DNA of 64,000 nt from Owenweeksia sp965214115 (GCA_965214115.1 CBDCAU010000007.1:62001-126000), one strand, 5' to 3'. Numbered from the stretch's first letter, positions 8,880-18,486 are shown. The notes: generated by a model not told the origin, from the sequence alone. Numbers and translations are program-made.

Positions 8880-9587
8880 ATGCCAACGCTATCGCAGCAG
8901 AAAATTTTGCGGAAACTGAGCGCCAAAAAACACCGTTGGGCGCAGCGCCTTTTCGTGGCCGAGGGGCGGAAAGTAGTGGCGGAGCTTTTGGCCGAAAACC
9001 TCGCGCCCGCCTTTTGGATGGCTGAGCAAAATTCCCATTGGATAAAAAAAGGCGCGGAACCCCTTTCTAAAAAAGACCTGCAAGAATGGAGTTTTTTGGA
9101 AACGGCGGACGAAGTGTTGGCGGTTTTTCCGTTTCCGGAATTTGAAGATTTTCAGTCGGATAAAGTTTTGATTTTGGACGGGATGAAAGACCCCGGCAAT
9201 TTGGGGACGCTGGTCCGCACGGCGGATTGGTTCGGCTTCCGCCAGATATTTTGCGCGCCCGGCACGGTGGATCTTTTCAATCCCAAAACCGTACAGAGTA
9301 CGATGGGCAGCCTCGCGCGGGTGCAGGTATTTTATTTGGATAATGAAGAAATTTTCCTCCGCCTGGAAAACCATTATTCGCTGGCCAGCGCGGAAATGCG
9401 CGGCACGGACTATCGGGATTTCAAACCGGCAAAAAGGCTGGCGCTGATTTTAGGGAATGAAAGCCACGGCGTTTCGGAATTTTGGAAGGGCCGTTCGGAA
9501 AACATCACTATCTTAAAAAATGAAAAAAGCGGCGCGGAAAGCCTGAACGCGGCCATCGCCGGCGGCATTCTGATGTCGCATTTTTAG
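8880..9587 (+). CDS. TrmH/SpoU-family RNA 2'-O-methyltransferase
   Basis: The 235-residue protein is a SPOUT-class, SAM-dependent ribose methyltransferase for rRNA or tRNA. An N-terminal L30e-like substrate-binding domain (KKHRWAQRLFVAEGRKVV) is followed by the trefoil-knot domain with its motifs: DGMKDPGNLGTLVRTADWFG (motif 1), LALILGNESHGVSEFW (motif 2) and SLNAAIAGGILM (motif 3). The conserved asparagine and glutamate of this family are present. The exact target nucleotide cannot be told from sequence. It is divergent from the outer-membrane protein gene and stands alone. Confidence 0.93.
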   Translation: MPTLSQQKILRKLSAKKHRWAQRLFVAEGRKVVAELLAENLAPAFWMAEQNSHWIKKGAEPLSKKDLQEWSFLETADEVLAVFPFPEFEDFQSDKVLILDGMKDPGNLGTLVRTADWFGFRQIFCAPGTVDLFNPKTVQSTMGSLARVQVFYLDNEEIFLRLENHYSLASAEMRGTDYRDFKPAKRLALILGNESHGVSEFWKGRSENITILKNEKSGAESLNAAIAGGILMSHF

Positions 9588-9739
9588 TGGTTCTAACTTT
9601 TTCTATTTGTAGAAAATTTTAGAATTGATAATCAATACGTTAGGTTGAGATTATAAAAATTTTCTTACAAAACGTTTGGCAGTTTGTCAGAAATTGCCAT
9701 AGTTTTGGAGTTCCAATTTCATCTGAAACACGCTCCATT

Positions 9740-9826
9740 ATGAAATTCCAAATCAATACTCGGTTCATCGAGGTTTCCATCGTCGTCCTTTTGTTTATAG
9801 GGATTTTGGTTCAAAATTTCGCCTGA
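9740..9826 (+). CDS. Possible 28-residue single-pass membrane peptide
   Basis: An ATG-TGA frame in an otherwise empty 249-bp gap encodes MKFQINTRFIEVSIVVLLFI followed by GILVQNFA. That is a short charged head, a hydrophobic segment of about 17 residues, and a short tail, as in small inner-membrane peptides. Nothing confirms expression; the support is composition and position only. A TGGCAGTTTGTC motif lies about 60 bases upstream. It could equally be a chance frame. Confidence 0.3.
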   Translation: MKFQINTRFIEVSIVVLLFIGILVQNFA

Positions 9827-9836
9827 GCCAAAACGG

Positions 9837-10706
9837 CTAAACCTGCCGGGCGGCCCGCAACGCCAAATTCTTTTTCTGCCGCGCCTTGAACAGCACGTTC
9901 AAAATAACGCCCGCCAGCACCAAGCCAATCCCCACCAGCGCCAACGCTTGGTAGTCTTCTTCGAAAATCAAAAAATCAAAGCCGAGCGCGAAGACGATTC
10001 CGAGGTATTTCAAACTGACGATTTCGTTGATTTCCGCGTTTTGCAGCGCCTTGGTCATATACACTTGCGCGATCTGCGTCAAGATCCCCATCAATAGCAA
10101 AAGCCCCCACTCCCAGCCGATGGGCTGCACCCAGTGGAACAAGCAGACCAGACCCATTACGGGCGTGGCGATCAGCGGAAAATAAAATACCACCACCAGC
10201 GGATGGTCGGTGTCCTTCACCTTGCGGATGCAATTGTAGGCCAGGCCCGCAAACACCGCCGAGCCCATTCCCATCAGTAATAATCGGGTGCTGATATTGG
10301 GGTCAAAACCTTTAACCAGCGCGATCCCCGCGAAGGAAACCAAGAAGAAAAACCACTGTGGGATCTTTACTTTTTCGCCCAATAAAAAGATGGCGAAAAT
10401 GGCCGTGAAAATGGGCGACAAATATTGGATGACAATCGCCGAGCCGAGCGGCAGTTTCTGCAACGTATAAAAGAAAAGGGAGAGGGCGGTGACCCCGAAA
10501 ACCCCCCGCAGGATCAGCCATTTTTTATGATTTCCAAGAAAGGGAATTTTCCTTCTTCGCAAAAAATAAATGCATAAGCTGATGGAAACCAAGCTGCGGA
10601 AAAACACCAGTTCCGTAGCGGGCACCCGCCCCAAGAATTTCACGGTCAAATTCATCAGCGCAAAGCCCACCACCGAAATCAGCATAAAGCCCACGGCCTT
10701 GTTCAT
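9837..10706 (-). CDS. DMT-superfamily (EamA) transporter
   Basis: This is an inner-membrane permease of the drug/metabolite transporter superfamily. The 289 residues contain about ten hydrophobic segments in two repeated EamA halves, for example from MLISVVGFALMNLTVKFLG onward and again from LLMGMGSAVFAGLAYNCI. The conserved glutamate-containing loop (VPATELVFFRSL) follows the first helix. Substrates of this family are metabolites or toxic compounds and cannot be predicted here. The gene has its own -7 box directly upstream, and no partner genes are adjacent. Confidence 0.9.
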   Translation of the reverse strand: MNKAVGFMLISVVGFALMNLTVKFLGRVPATELVFFRSLVSISLCIYFLRRRKIPFLGNHKKWLILRGVFGVTALSLFFYTLQKLPLGSAIVIQYLSPIFTAIFAIFLLGEKVKIPQWFFFLVSFAGIALVKGFDPNISTRLLLMGMGSAVFAGLAYNCIRKVKDTDHPLVVVFYFPLIATPVMGLVCLFHWVQPIGWEWGLLLLMGILTQIAQVYMTKALQNAEINEIVSLKYLGIVFALGFDFLIFEEDYQALALVGIGLVLAGVILNVLFKARQKKNLALRAARQV

Positions 10707-10723
10707 CGGGGAATTTTAGGCGG

Positions 10724-10731
10724 CAAATGTA
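10724..10731 (-). promoter_or_regulatory. -7 box for the DMT transporter
   Basis: TACATTTG on the minus strand matches TAnnTTTG and is followed by CCGCC, 18 bases before the ATG at 10706. Confidence 0.6.
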
Positions 10732-10767
10732 GCGGCGCACGGCCGCGCCTTTCCACTGCCTTCAAAT

Positions 10768-10797
10768 AAAAAAACCGCCCGAAATAATTTCGGGCGG
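10768..10797 (-). terminator. Terminator after the spondin-domain gene
   Basis: A 10-bp perfect stem (CCGCCCGAAA/TTTCGGGCGG) with a three-base loop is followed on the minus strand by seven T residues. It also has a T-run on the other side, so it can work in both directions. Confidence 0.88.
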
Positions 10798-10825
10798 CAT
10801 TTTTTAAACCAACAAACTTATTTTG

Positions 10826-12229
10826 TTACAACGCTTCGATGGTCACGCGGATCACGTCGCCATTGGCGGGAATGTTGTCCATATCGGTATTCGATACCAC
10901 GCGCACACTGGTATTGCCGTCGGCGGGGCCGGTATTGGGGCCCGATTGACGGATGACCTGATTCAGCCCCGCGCCAAGAAATTCGTCGGCTTCGGTGCCC
11001 ACGTCATATAGGCCGAGAGAAGAGGTAAGCTGTCCGTTCGCCGCGTCGCCGTTGGGGAACAGCTCGATGCCGTCTTCGCCAAAAGCATAAATCCAGTCGT
11101 TGCTCTGCACGAACATTGTGGCGAGGGAAAGGCGGTCGCCGTTCTCGGCGGTGAATTCAAACTCGAATCTTCCGCCGGGGCCAATCGCGCCGGGCATTGA
11201 TGCGCCCACGGGCATATTGAACATTCCGCTGGCGGACACGCCGCTCTTGCCTTCCAAGGACGCGGCCATTTCGCTGGCGTCGCCGTCTTCGGCAATCGCT
11301 TCCAGGCCTTCGCCGAAATCTTCTTCACCGCTTTCATAAAAAGGGTGAACGTCGGGCGAGTGCACCGCCCAAGCGCCGGGAGAAAGTGGCACAATCAAGC
11401 CAGTATTATCCATCAGGCGCTCGTTTTCCACCATCGCAAAACCGTCTTCGGCAATATTTTCGATGCCTTCGCTGGCGGGCGTTCCTACTTCAAACAAAGG
11501 GTTGGGCGCGGTGTGCACCACCCACACGGTGGGCGACATCGGTACGGCGGCGGTCGTTCCCATTCCCAAGGCGGGCGTGGCAATCGTCATCCCGTCGGAC
11601 ACGTTTTCGATGGTCACCGTAAATTCTGTCCCGCTGTTCGCGAGGGTCACTTTAATCACATCGGCCACGGCGGGAAGCACGTTTCCGAAATCATCCATAT
11701 TGCCCATAATCTCAGTCACCACGCCGTTTTCGTCCACGCCTTTGTCCTCTTCCATCGGCGTTTGCTGCGGCTTTTGGTTGGGGCTGCCGGTTTCTTCGTC
11801 CACTTCGGTGCCAGCATCCCACAGTTTGATTTGTGAAGTCACGTCGCCCGTTATGGGATTTCCACTGCCATCGTAAAGCGCAATGCCCTGTCCGTCAGGG
11901 GCGTAGAAAAGGTCGTTGGATTGCACCATCATCGTAGCGAAGCTCAAGCGCGTGCCCATATCTCCAGTGGGAGGGGGCAGCACGCGGGGGCCGGCGTTGA
12001 ATTTGAACTCGTATTTGCCGCCGGGAAAGATGGGGCCGGGCGTTGCGGAATCAACCGGCACGGCCGCCAAGCCGCTGGAAAAGTAAGCCGAGGGCGTGGT
12101 TACGTTTTCGATGGTTACCTTGAAATTGCGCGGCCCGTCATTGCCGTTGCCACCGCCGTTGTCGTCATTTTTTTCACAAGAGGTGAAAATCAGCCCCGCT
12201 CCCAGCAGGGTCATCATTATTTTTTTCAT
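10826..12229 (-). CDS. Lipoprotein with two spondin domains
   Basis: A lipoprotein signal (MKKIMMTLLGAGLIFTSC) and an Asn/Gly/Asp-rich linker precede two tandem spondin-N-like domains (about residues 37-190 and 190-467). Each carries the same hallmarks: a FKVTIENVT or FTVTIENVS opening strand, a PGG(K/R)(Y/F)EF segment, RLS(F/L)ATM(M/F)VQSND, and a DVGTE or DAGTE motif. In bacteria these domains occur on surface or secreted proteins and are presumed to bind or adhere. The protein is very acidic, about pI 4. It is monocistronic with a clear promoter and terminator. No cellular role can be assigned. Confidence 0.9.
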   Translation of the reverse strand: MKKIMMTLLGAGLIFTSCEKNDDNGGGNGNDGPRNFKVTIENVTTPSAYFSSGLAAVPVDSATPGPIFPGGKYEFKFNAGPRVLPPPTGDMGTRLSFATMMVQSNDLFYAPDGQGIALYDGSGNPITGDVTSQIKLWDAGTEVDEETGSPNQKPQQTPMEEDKGVDENGVVTEIMGNMDDFGNVLPAVADVIKVTLANSGTEFTVTIENVSDGMTIATPALGMGTTAAVPMSPTVWVVHTAPNPLFEVGTPASEGIENIAEDGFAMVENERLMDNTGLIVPLSPGAWAVHSPDVHPFYESGEEDFGEGLEAIAEDGDASEMAASLEGKSGVSASGMFNMPVGASMPGAIGPGGRFEFEFTAENGDRLSLATMFVQSNDWIYAFGEDGIELFPNGDAANGQLTSSLGLYDVGTEADEFLGAGLNQVIRQSGPNTGPADGNTSVRVVSNTDMDNIPANGDVIRVTIEAL

Positions 12230-12265
12230 TGTTATCGGATTTTTAGAAGAATGTTAATCGAATGG

Positions 12266-12273
12266 CAAAATTA
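12266..12273 (-). promoter_or_regulatory. -7 box for the spondin-domain gene
   Basis: TAATTTTG on the minus strand matches TAnnTTTG, 37 bases before the ATG at 12229. Confidence 0.55.
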
Positions 12274-12529
12274 AGAGTCGCCTTCAGGAAGATTGTCTCC
12301 CAGTAAACATTGGCAAAGAAAATTTTAGATTTTAAAATCCTGCTACTCAGAAAGTAGGGAAGGGGAATGGTGTCGAAAGCTTGGGGCTACGATTTGAGAC
12401 GATTTTTTGTCGAGGGAGGTTACGGGTTGGGCTTTTCAATAAGATGGCGGCGGCCATTTTGAATAGGCAACCGAATCGATTTGCTTCCACATTAAATTTC
12501 ACATCATCAAAACAAAAAAATTTAGGCCA

Positions 12530-12729
12530 CCCGTTGTGCATTTAAAACTTTTCTTACAAAAATGAGTACGGCATTTGGTATTGAACCGTGGCTTTAGCCC
12601 GATTTTAAAATAGGTGCGCCCTTGGTTAGGCTTTAGCCGAAATTGCTAATTGGGCTAAAGCCTTGAGGTGGGTGATTTCGCATTTCGCCGGGCTAAAGCA
12701 CCGCGAAATACTTCCTAATGCACAACGGG
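12530..12729. mobile_element. MITE-like element: 13-bp terminal inverted repeats, 9-bp target duplication
   Basis: The element starts with CCCGTTGTGCATT (12530-12542) and ends with its perfect reverse complement (12717-12729). It is flanked on both sides by the direct repeat TTTAGGCCA (12521-12529 and 12730-12738), the footprint of transposition. The 200 bp hold no coding frame. Inside are inverted GGCTTTAGCC/GGGCTAAAGCC motifs that can fold into a hairpin. It must have been moved by a transposase encoded elsewhere; a 9-bp duplication is seen in several IS families and does not identify which. Confidence 0.88.
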
Positions 12730-12890
12730 TTTAGGCCAGTTTAAAGCGCATTATAAAAGGAATTTTACAGAAGAAATAAATTTAAGGCAGCGAAGTTGGT
12801 AAGTTTGGCGCAGCAAGTGCGAGGTAAGCGGCCCGCCGCTCACGGCTTGTCCGCAATCGTAATTCGCAAATCCAAAATCGTAAATCCATC

Positions 12891-13656
12891 TTGGTTTCCC
12901 CAAAAAAACACCTCGGCCAGCATTTCCTGAAAAACGATGCCATCGCCCTACGCATCGCCGAGGCGCTGAGTGGCAGCGGCTATTCCAATGTTTTAGAAAT
13001 TGGCCCCGGCACGGGCGTTTTGACGCAATTTCTAATAAAAAAAGAACAACCGCTTACCGTAGTGGAACTCGACCGCGAATCCGTTTCTTATCTAAAAAAG
13101 GAACAAAAACTGGCCGAAAATCAAATCATCGGCGGGGATTTTTTGCAATTAAATTTGAATGATTTTTTCATAGAAAATATCGCGATTATTGGCAATTTTC
13201 CTTACAATATTTCTACGCAGATTATCTTCAAAATTTTAGAACACAAAATCCTCGTAAAAGAAATGGTAGGAATGTTCCAAAAAGAAGTGGCAGAAAGAAT
13301 CGTGGCATCGCCGGGGGGGAAGACGCGTGGAATTTTGAGCGTGTTGACCGAAGCCTTTTATGAAAGAGAATATCTTTTTACGGTGAATAAATCGGAATTC
13401 AACCCGCCCGCCCAAGGTGCAGAGCGGCGTCATCAAAATGCTTCGCAAAGAAAATGTGGAACTGGGCTGCGACGAAAAACAGTTTTTCAAAGTGGTAAAA
13501 ACCGCTTTTGGCCAACGCAGAAAAACCCTTCGCAACGCGCTGAAACCGCTGGGTTTGCCGCTACCTTTGGCGGACGAAAAAATCCTCGGCCAACGCGCGG
13601 AACAGCTTGGCTGGCAGGATTTTGCGCATATCACCAAAAGAATGGGCGAGCTATGA
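12891..13656 (+). CDS. rsmA: 16S rRNA (adenine1518/1519-N6)-dimethyltransferase, one frameshift
   Basis: RsmA (KsgA) dimethylates two adjacent adenines near the 3' end of 16S rRNA. The N-terminal part shows PKKHLGQHFLKN, the SAM-binding VLEIGPGTGVLT and the catalytic motif IGNFPYNIST. Near 13407-13413 one extra base puts the rest into another frame, where it continues as a normal RsmA C-terminus (GVIKMLRKENVELG to ITKRMGEL). Removing one base gives 254 residues, the normal length. The gene is normally important and the break is surrounded by many others, so sequence error is likelier than decay. The start is TTG. The stop overlaps the mgtE ATG (ATGA). Confidence 0.88.
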
Positions 13657-15009
13657 ATTTTGAAATCACCGACGGTTTTACGGATCAATTAGAGGACGAC
13701 ATCAAAGCGGGAAACCTCGCCCGCCGATTGGACGAACTGAACGAGATGCACCCCGCCGACCTCGCGGAAGTGATTGATTCACTGCCACTTGACGAAGCCA
13801 AAACCTTGGTGGAGCATTTGGAGGAAGAATTGGCCGCCGATGCTCTGGTGGAGCTGGACGAGGATTTGCGTGGGAAAATTCTGCAAGGATATTCCGGTAA
13901 GGAAATCGCTATGGAACTGGTGGAAAACTTGGATTCCGATGACGCGGTGGATATTATTAACGAGCTTTCGCCGGAGAAAAAACGGGAAGTCCTAAACCAC
14001 ATCGAAGATCGTGAACAAGGCCAAGAATCTCGCGGGATTGCTGACGTATTCGGAAAATACCGCCGGCGCGCTGATGGCCACAGAACTTATCAAAGTGAAC
14101 CACAACTGGACGGTGATGCAGTGCGTAAAAGAAATGCGCCCTGCAAGCCGAAAAAGTGGAGGAAGTGCACAACGTGTACGTAGTGGATGACAACGATTGC
14201 CTTTTGGGGATCTTGCCGTTGAAAATGCTCCTGACCACCAGCACCCGCACTCCGGTAAAAGAAGTCTATAATGAGACCGTCCGAAGTACAGAAGCTACGG
14301 AAGACGCTGAGGATGTGGCGCTTATGATGGAAAAATACGATTTTGGTGGTGATGCCGGTAACGGACGCACTCGGCCATTTGATTGGTAAAATCACTATTG
14401 ATGACGTGGTGGACGTTATCCGCGAGGAAGCCAAGGAGGGACTACAACTTGGCGAGCGGACTGACCGAGGATGTGGAAAGCCACGACAGCGTTTGGACGA
14501 TGACCCGCGCGCGATTGCCGTGGTTGCTCATCGGATTGGTAGGCGGGCTGGGGGCTGCGGCGGTCATCGGCAATTTTGAGGGCGACTTGGCCAACCTCCC
14601 AAAAATGGCGTTTTTCATCCCGCTCATCGCCGCGATGGGGGGCAACGTGGGCGTGCAATCTTCCGCGATTATCGTACAAGGCTTGGCCGGCAAGGCAAAT
14701 ATGGGCAGCTTATTTCCTCGGTTGATGAAGGAATTGTCCGTCGGAATTGTCAATGGACTTATATGCGGCGGACTGATTATCGGCGCCAGTTTGTTCCTCG
14801 GTTATGGGATGCTGCTCGCTATCACCGTGGCCATTTCGCTGTTGGCGGTCATCATCGTGGCGGCTCTCATTGGCACTTTCATCCCCCTGTTTCTGGATAA
14901 ATATAAAATTGATCCCGCCCTCGCCACTGGCCCATTTATTACCACCACTAATGACATTTTAGGGTTATTTATTTATTTTATGATTGGAAGGGCGATCTTG
15001 GGGATTTAG
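13653..15009 (+). CDS. mgtE: Magnesium transporter MgtE, four frameshifts
   Basis: MgtE is an inner-membrane Mg2+ channel/transporter with an N-terminal regulatory domain (residues 1-130: LDELNEMHPADLAEVIDSL and superhelical repeats), two CBS domains, and a five-helix membrane domain (GNVGVQSSAIIVQGLA, YKIDPALATGPFITTTNDI). The frame is broken at about 14017, 14140, 14342 and 14439. In each case deleting a single base from a short homopolymer or repeated base restores the MgtE reading. The corrected length is 450 residues, exactly the family norm. It overlaps rsmA by four bases, so the two are probably cotranscribed. Confidence 0.88.
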
Positions 15010-15151
15010 AAAGCGGAGTAATTTGTTATTGAGAACTGGTAATTTCGTGGCAGTTTGTCGGCAAGATGTCCCGTTAACGTCGCTGAATTTGCAGCTTCAA
15101 CATTTATACACAGAATTTAACCTTTTTCTTTCAAAACTTTTTCTATTAAAA

Positions 15152-16014
15152 ATGAAAAAAACCACCTTTTTCTTAGCATTTATTTTCCCGATTTTCACCT
15201 ATTCCCAATTCTCGGAAACTATTAACGGAGTGCGACCCGGTTTTACGATTAGTGCCCATACCGTTTGGAAAAAACGTTCTGCAATTCCAGCAAGGCTTTC
15301 GTTTTCAAAATGAAAAGTTTGAAGGTAAATTCGTCGCTCCCATCGACCCTTTTTACGGTTTTGTAAAAGAAACGGAATCTACTGTGGATTATCAAGATTT
15401 TCTGACCGAAAATGTGTTACGTTTTGGCATCACCGAAAAGTTTGAAATCAGCGCCGTTTTTGATTATAATTTCGGAAGAATTATAACGGACTTTTCAGAG
15501 TCAAACCCTGACCCCAGCTTTGCGCGGCAGGCAATTTCGAAAGAACCACCGAATTTCCATTTTGGACGTTGGCGGCCGCTACAATATTCTGGATTTGCGA
15601 AGCGGCACTTCGCTCGGCCTTCAGTTGCGGATGGGTTTTGCAGAGTTTTTGCCGACCGAAAATGTCCAAGCCATTCAAGCCAAATTCGTTTTAGCTGCCA
15701 ATCAGGAACTGCTTGGTTTTCAAAATCTTGGAATAAATTTGGGCTATGCGCCGTACTTTGGTGGAACGGAGGTTCTTAGTATTTCCCTCCGCGACCGCCT
15801 CGATTTTGGCGGCTGGGGCATCCAACTCGAATCCTTTGCCGAATACGACACTTTCATTAAAGAATTTCTCATCAATTACGACTTGGGATTTTGGTGGCTC
15901 ATTTCCGATGATGTGCAGTTGGATGTTCTTGGTGGAATCGGAGACGGCACTATCGTGTCGGGAAACCGATGGTTCATCGGGACGGGCATTTCGTGGCGCA
16001 TTCATTCTTATTAA
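15152..16014 (+). CDS. Outer-membrane transporter-like beta-barrel protein, copy 1, two frameshifts
   Basis: A signal peptide (MKKTTFFLAFIFPIFTYSQ) is followed by the SETINGVRPGF motif and many alternating-residue strands, as in the bacterial outer-membrane family related to putative MetA-pathway phenol-degradation transporters (PF13557-like). The frame is broken at about 15265 and 15520. Deleting one T at each place gives 286 residues and brings the N-terminus into line with the paralogue immediately downstream (HTVGKNVLQ against NTVGKNVLQ). The substrate is unknown. The C-terminus (GISWRIHSY) is nearly the same in both copies. Confidence 0.78.
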
Positions 16015-16025
16015 ATGGCTAATAA

Positions 16026-16872
16026 ATGAAATATAAATTTTCTCTCCTTTTCTTTATTATTTCCCTCTCCCTTTTTTCGCAATTTTCAGAGACGATAGAT
16101 AGTGATAGGCCGGGTTTTATTTTCAATGCGAATACGGTGGGCAAAAATGTCCTCCAAATGCAACAAGGGGTGGGTTTCAATCAAAAGCCTTTTGTGGTAG
16201 AAGATTTTTGTGATTATTGATGCCGCTCAGGGTTTGTTTGAAACCAATGAAATTGATGCTTCGCAGAATCTGTTGCAGACCAATCATTTCATCCGCTACG
16301 GCGTGGGCGAGCGTTTCGAATTCAACGCGGCCGTCAATTACGGTTGGTTTTGGGAGCATTACGACGACGACACCGGCCGCTTTGCCCGCCGCAATGATCG
16401 CCCTTGGGAGGGCATTTTGGCCAATTGTGTTATCGGTTTCCGCACAGCTTTGTCCACGGGTGAAAACGGCGGTTTGGCGTGGGGCCTGCAAGGCGGGGTG
16501 GACATTGCCCAATACATTGAGCTGCCCTCAGGCGGCTCGCCCGTTTTCAATTTGGGTACGGCACTCTCGCAAGATGTTGGTTTTCAGCAACTACGGTTTA
16601 ATTTGGCCGCGGAGGTTTCACCGGGAAATTACAGCGGCATCGCCGTTGGGCTGGGCGACCGCTTTGTGTTTGACAAATTTGGTTTTCAGGTAGATGCCAA
16701 TTATTCCGCTAATTTGTTCAACCAGTTTTTCATCTTCGACGGCGGGTTGTTCTATCGACTTTCCGATGATGTGCAACTGGATATTTTTGGTGGCGTAGTA
16801 AAATACCAAGACGATGAGATCTTGGAAAAATTTGTCAATTTGGGTATTTCTTGGCGCTTGCATTCCTATTAA
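16026..16872 (+). CDS. Outer-membrane transporter-like beta-barrel protein, copy 2, one frameshift
   Basis: This paralogue of the preceding gene starts 11 bp after it and clearly arose by tandem duplication. It has a signal peptide (MKYKFSLLFFIISLSLFSQ), SETIDSDRPGF, TVGKNVLQMQQGVGF and the same C-terminus (GISWRLHSY). One extra T in a run of five at 16205-16209 breaks the frame; correcting it gives 281 residues. The family forms small outer-membrane barrels of uncertain substrate. The MscS gene follows 9 bp later, so all three are probably one transcript and belong to the envelope. Confidence 0.8.
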
Positions 16873-16881
16873 AATGGTTGA

Positions 16882-18486
16882 ATGAAAAAAACATTATATT
16901 TTGTATTCTTTTTGGGCATTTCATTTTCCATATTTTCACAAAATGAAAATACCGAAAATATCGTCGCAAATTTAGATTCTACTTTATATCAAAACCGTGC
17001 GCCCGTTTTATTGGAAAACGAGCCGCTTTTTTATCTCTATGAAAATCTAAACGGCATTTCCCCTTACGAGCGAGCCGCCCTTATCAACCAGCGGCTTAGC
17101 GATATTTTAACAAACCCTGTGTACTCGCCCGACAGTTTCCGCGTGGTGGAAAACGATGTGCAGACCCAACTTTTTTACGGTCGGAAATTTTTGGCCAATA
17201 TTACCGAGGCTGATGCCGCTTGGCACGGCAAATCGCCCGGCCAAACCGCCGAGGATTATTTGCTCGATATTAAGTCGCGTTTCTCTACGCTCCGCGCAGG
17301 GCGCGACTTGCGACGTATCTTGATAGAAATCGGACTCGCTCTTTTGGTGGTCGCGATTTCGGTTTTTACAATAAAATACGTCAATCGCTTTTTCCGCTTT
17401 TTGGCGGTGCGCCTCGGTAAGGTAGATCAGCGTTTTGGTGGCGGCCTAAAAATCGGGACCTACCAAATGATGGACGGCCAACGTTTGAAAAGTCTCCTTT
17501 TGGTGATACTCAACGCCCTGCGGTTGGTGGTGCTTTTCGTGCTTTTTTTTATCACCCTGCCCATCCTTTTAAACATTTTCCCGGCCACGGAAGGCATTGC
17601 CGAAACCCTCTTTGATTTTATACTGAATCCGTTAAAATCTATCATCAAAAGTATAGTGGATTTTCTGCCCAATCTATTTACCATTTTGGTCATATTTTTT
17701 GTGGTAAGGTATTTAGCCAAAGGAGTTTGGTTTTTGGCTACTGAAATCCGTGAAGACAAGCTGAAAATCAACGGCTTTTATCCCGATTGGGCCGTACCCA
17801 CGGCGCGGATTTTTATTTTCCTTTTGTATGTGTTTATGTTGGTGCTGATTTGGCCGTATCTGCCCGGCTCAGGCAGCCCAGTTTTTCAGGGGGTTTCCGT
17901 CTTTTTGGGATTGTTGATTTCGCTGGGTTCGTCTTCCGCCATTTCCAATATTATGGCGGGTTTGGTCATCACTTATATGCGTCCGTTCAAGGTGGGCGAT
18001 CGCGTGCGCATCGGCGAGACCAGCGGGGATGTGGTGGCCAAAAACCTACTGGTGACGCGGGTTCGTACCATAAAGAACGAATTGATTACCGTGCCCAACA
18101 GCGTGGTGATGAGCCAAAGCAGCGTTAATTTCAGCGACAGCGGCGACCTGAAACAGGGGCTGATTCTGCATACTTCCGTTACGATTGGCTACGATGTGCC
18201 GTGGCGGAAAATTCATAAAATGCTGGAAGAAGCCGCCCAAAAAACGCCATTGATTGGGCAAATTCCCGCCCCTTTTGTATTGCAAAAAAGTTTGGATGAT
18301 TTTTATGTAAATTATGAGCTAAATGCTTATACGCGCGAACCTACCAAACAAGCAAAAATCTATTCTGATTTGCACCAAAACATACAAGATGTTTTTGCGG
18401 AAAACGAGGTAGAAATTATGTCGCCCCACTATAGGGCCGAACGAGAGGGGCCATCCACTATTCCTCATAAGAAATCTGATCATTGA
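16882..18486 (+). CDS. MscS-family mechanosensitive ion channel
   Basis: The 534-residue protein has a signal peptide (MKKTLYFVFFLGISFSIFSQ), a periplasmic domain of about 120 residues, several transmembrane helices (about 145-165, 205-235, 260-285, 310-335) and the MscS pore helix plus beta domain. The pore region reads FLGLLISLGSSSAISNIMAG and is followed by the VGDRVRIGETSGDV segment of the MscS fold. Such channels release solutes on osmotic downshock. It belongs to the larger, multi-helix subgroup. Its stop overlaps the TTG start of the next gene. Confidence 0.92.
   Translation: MKKTLYFVFFLGISFSIFSQNENTENIVANLDSTLYQNRAPVLLENEPLFYLYENLNGISPYERAALINQRLSDILTNPVYSPDSFRVVENDVQTQLFYGRKFLANITEADAAWHGKSPGQTAEDYLLDIKSRFSTLRAGRDLRRILIEIGLALLVVAISVFTIKYVNRFFRFLAVRLGKVDQRFGGGLKIGTYQMMDGQRLKSLLLVILNALRLVVLFVLFFITLPILLNIFPATEGIAETLFDFILNPLKSIIKSIVDFLPNLFTILVIFFVVRYLAKGVWFLATEIREDKLKINGFYPDWAVPTARIFIFLLYVFMLVLIWPYLPGSGSPVFQGVSVFLGLLISLGSSSAISNIMAGLVITYMRPFKVGDRVRIGETSGDVVAKNLLVTRVRTIKNELITVPNSVVMSQSSVNFSDSGDLKQGLILHTSVTIGYDVPWRKIHKMLEEAAQKTPLIGQIPAPFVLQKSLDDFYVNYELNAYTREPTKQAKIYSDLHQNIQDVFAENEVEIMSPHYRAEREGPSTIPHKKSDH

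Larger units (their letters stand above)
12230..12890. other. Gene-free gap with a promoter, a MITE-like element and no other feature recognised
   Basis: This 661-bp stretch separates the divergent spondin and rsmA genes. It holds the spondin promoter and the 200-bp element at 12530. The remaining parts, 12274-12529 and 12739-12890, show no convincing gene, RNA or repeat. A 64-codon minus-strand frame at 12347-12541 crosses the left edge of the mobile element and has no protein character. Confidence 0.6.

Noticed and set aside
13400..14450. Programmed ribosomal frameshifting in rsmA and mgtE
   Set aside because: Five shifts, all needing a skipped extra base at different non-slippery sites, with no stimulatory structure; error is simpler.
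15010..15151. tRNA or small RNA between mgtE and the first outer-membrane gene
   Set aside because: No cloverleaf or stable hairpin could be drawn; only the shared TGGCAGTTTGTC motif stands out.
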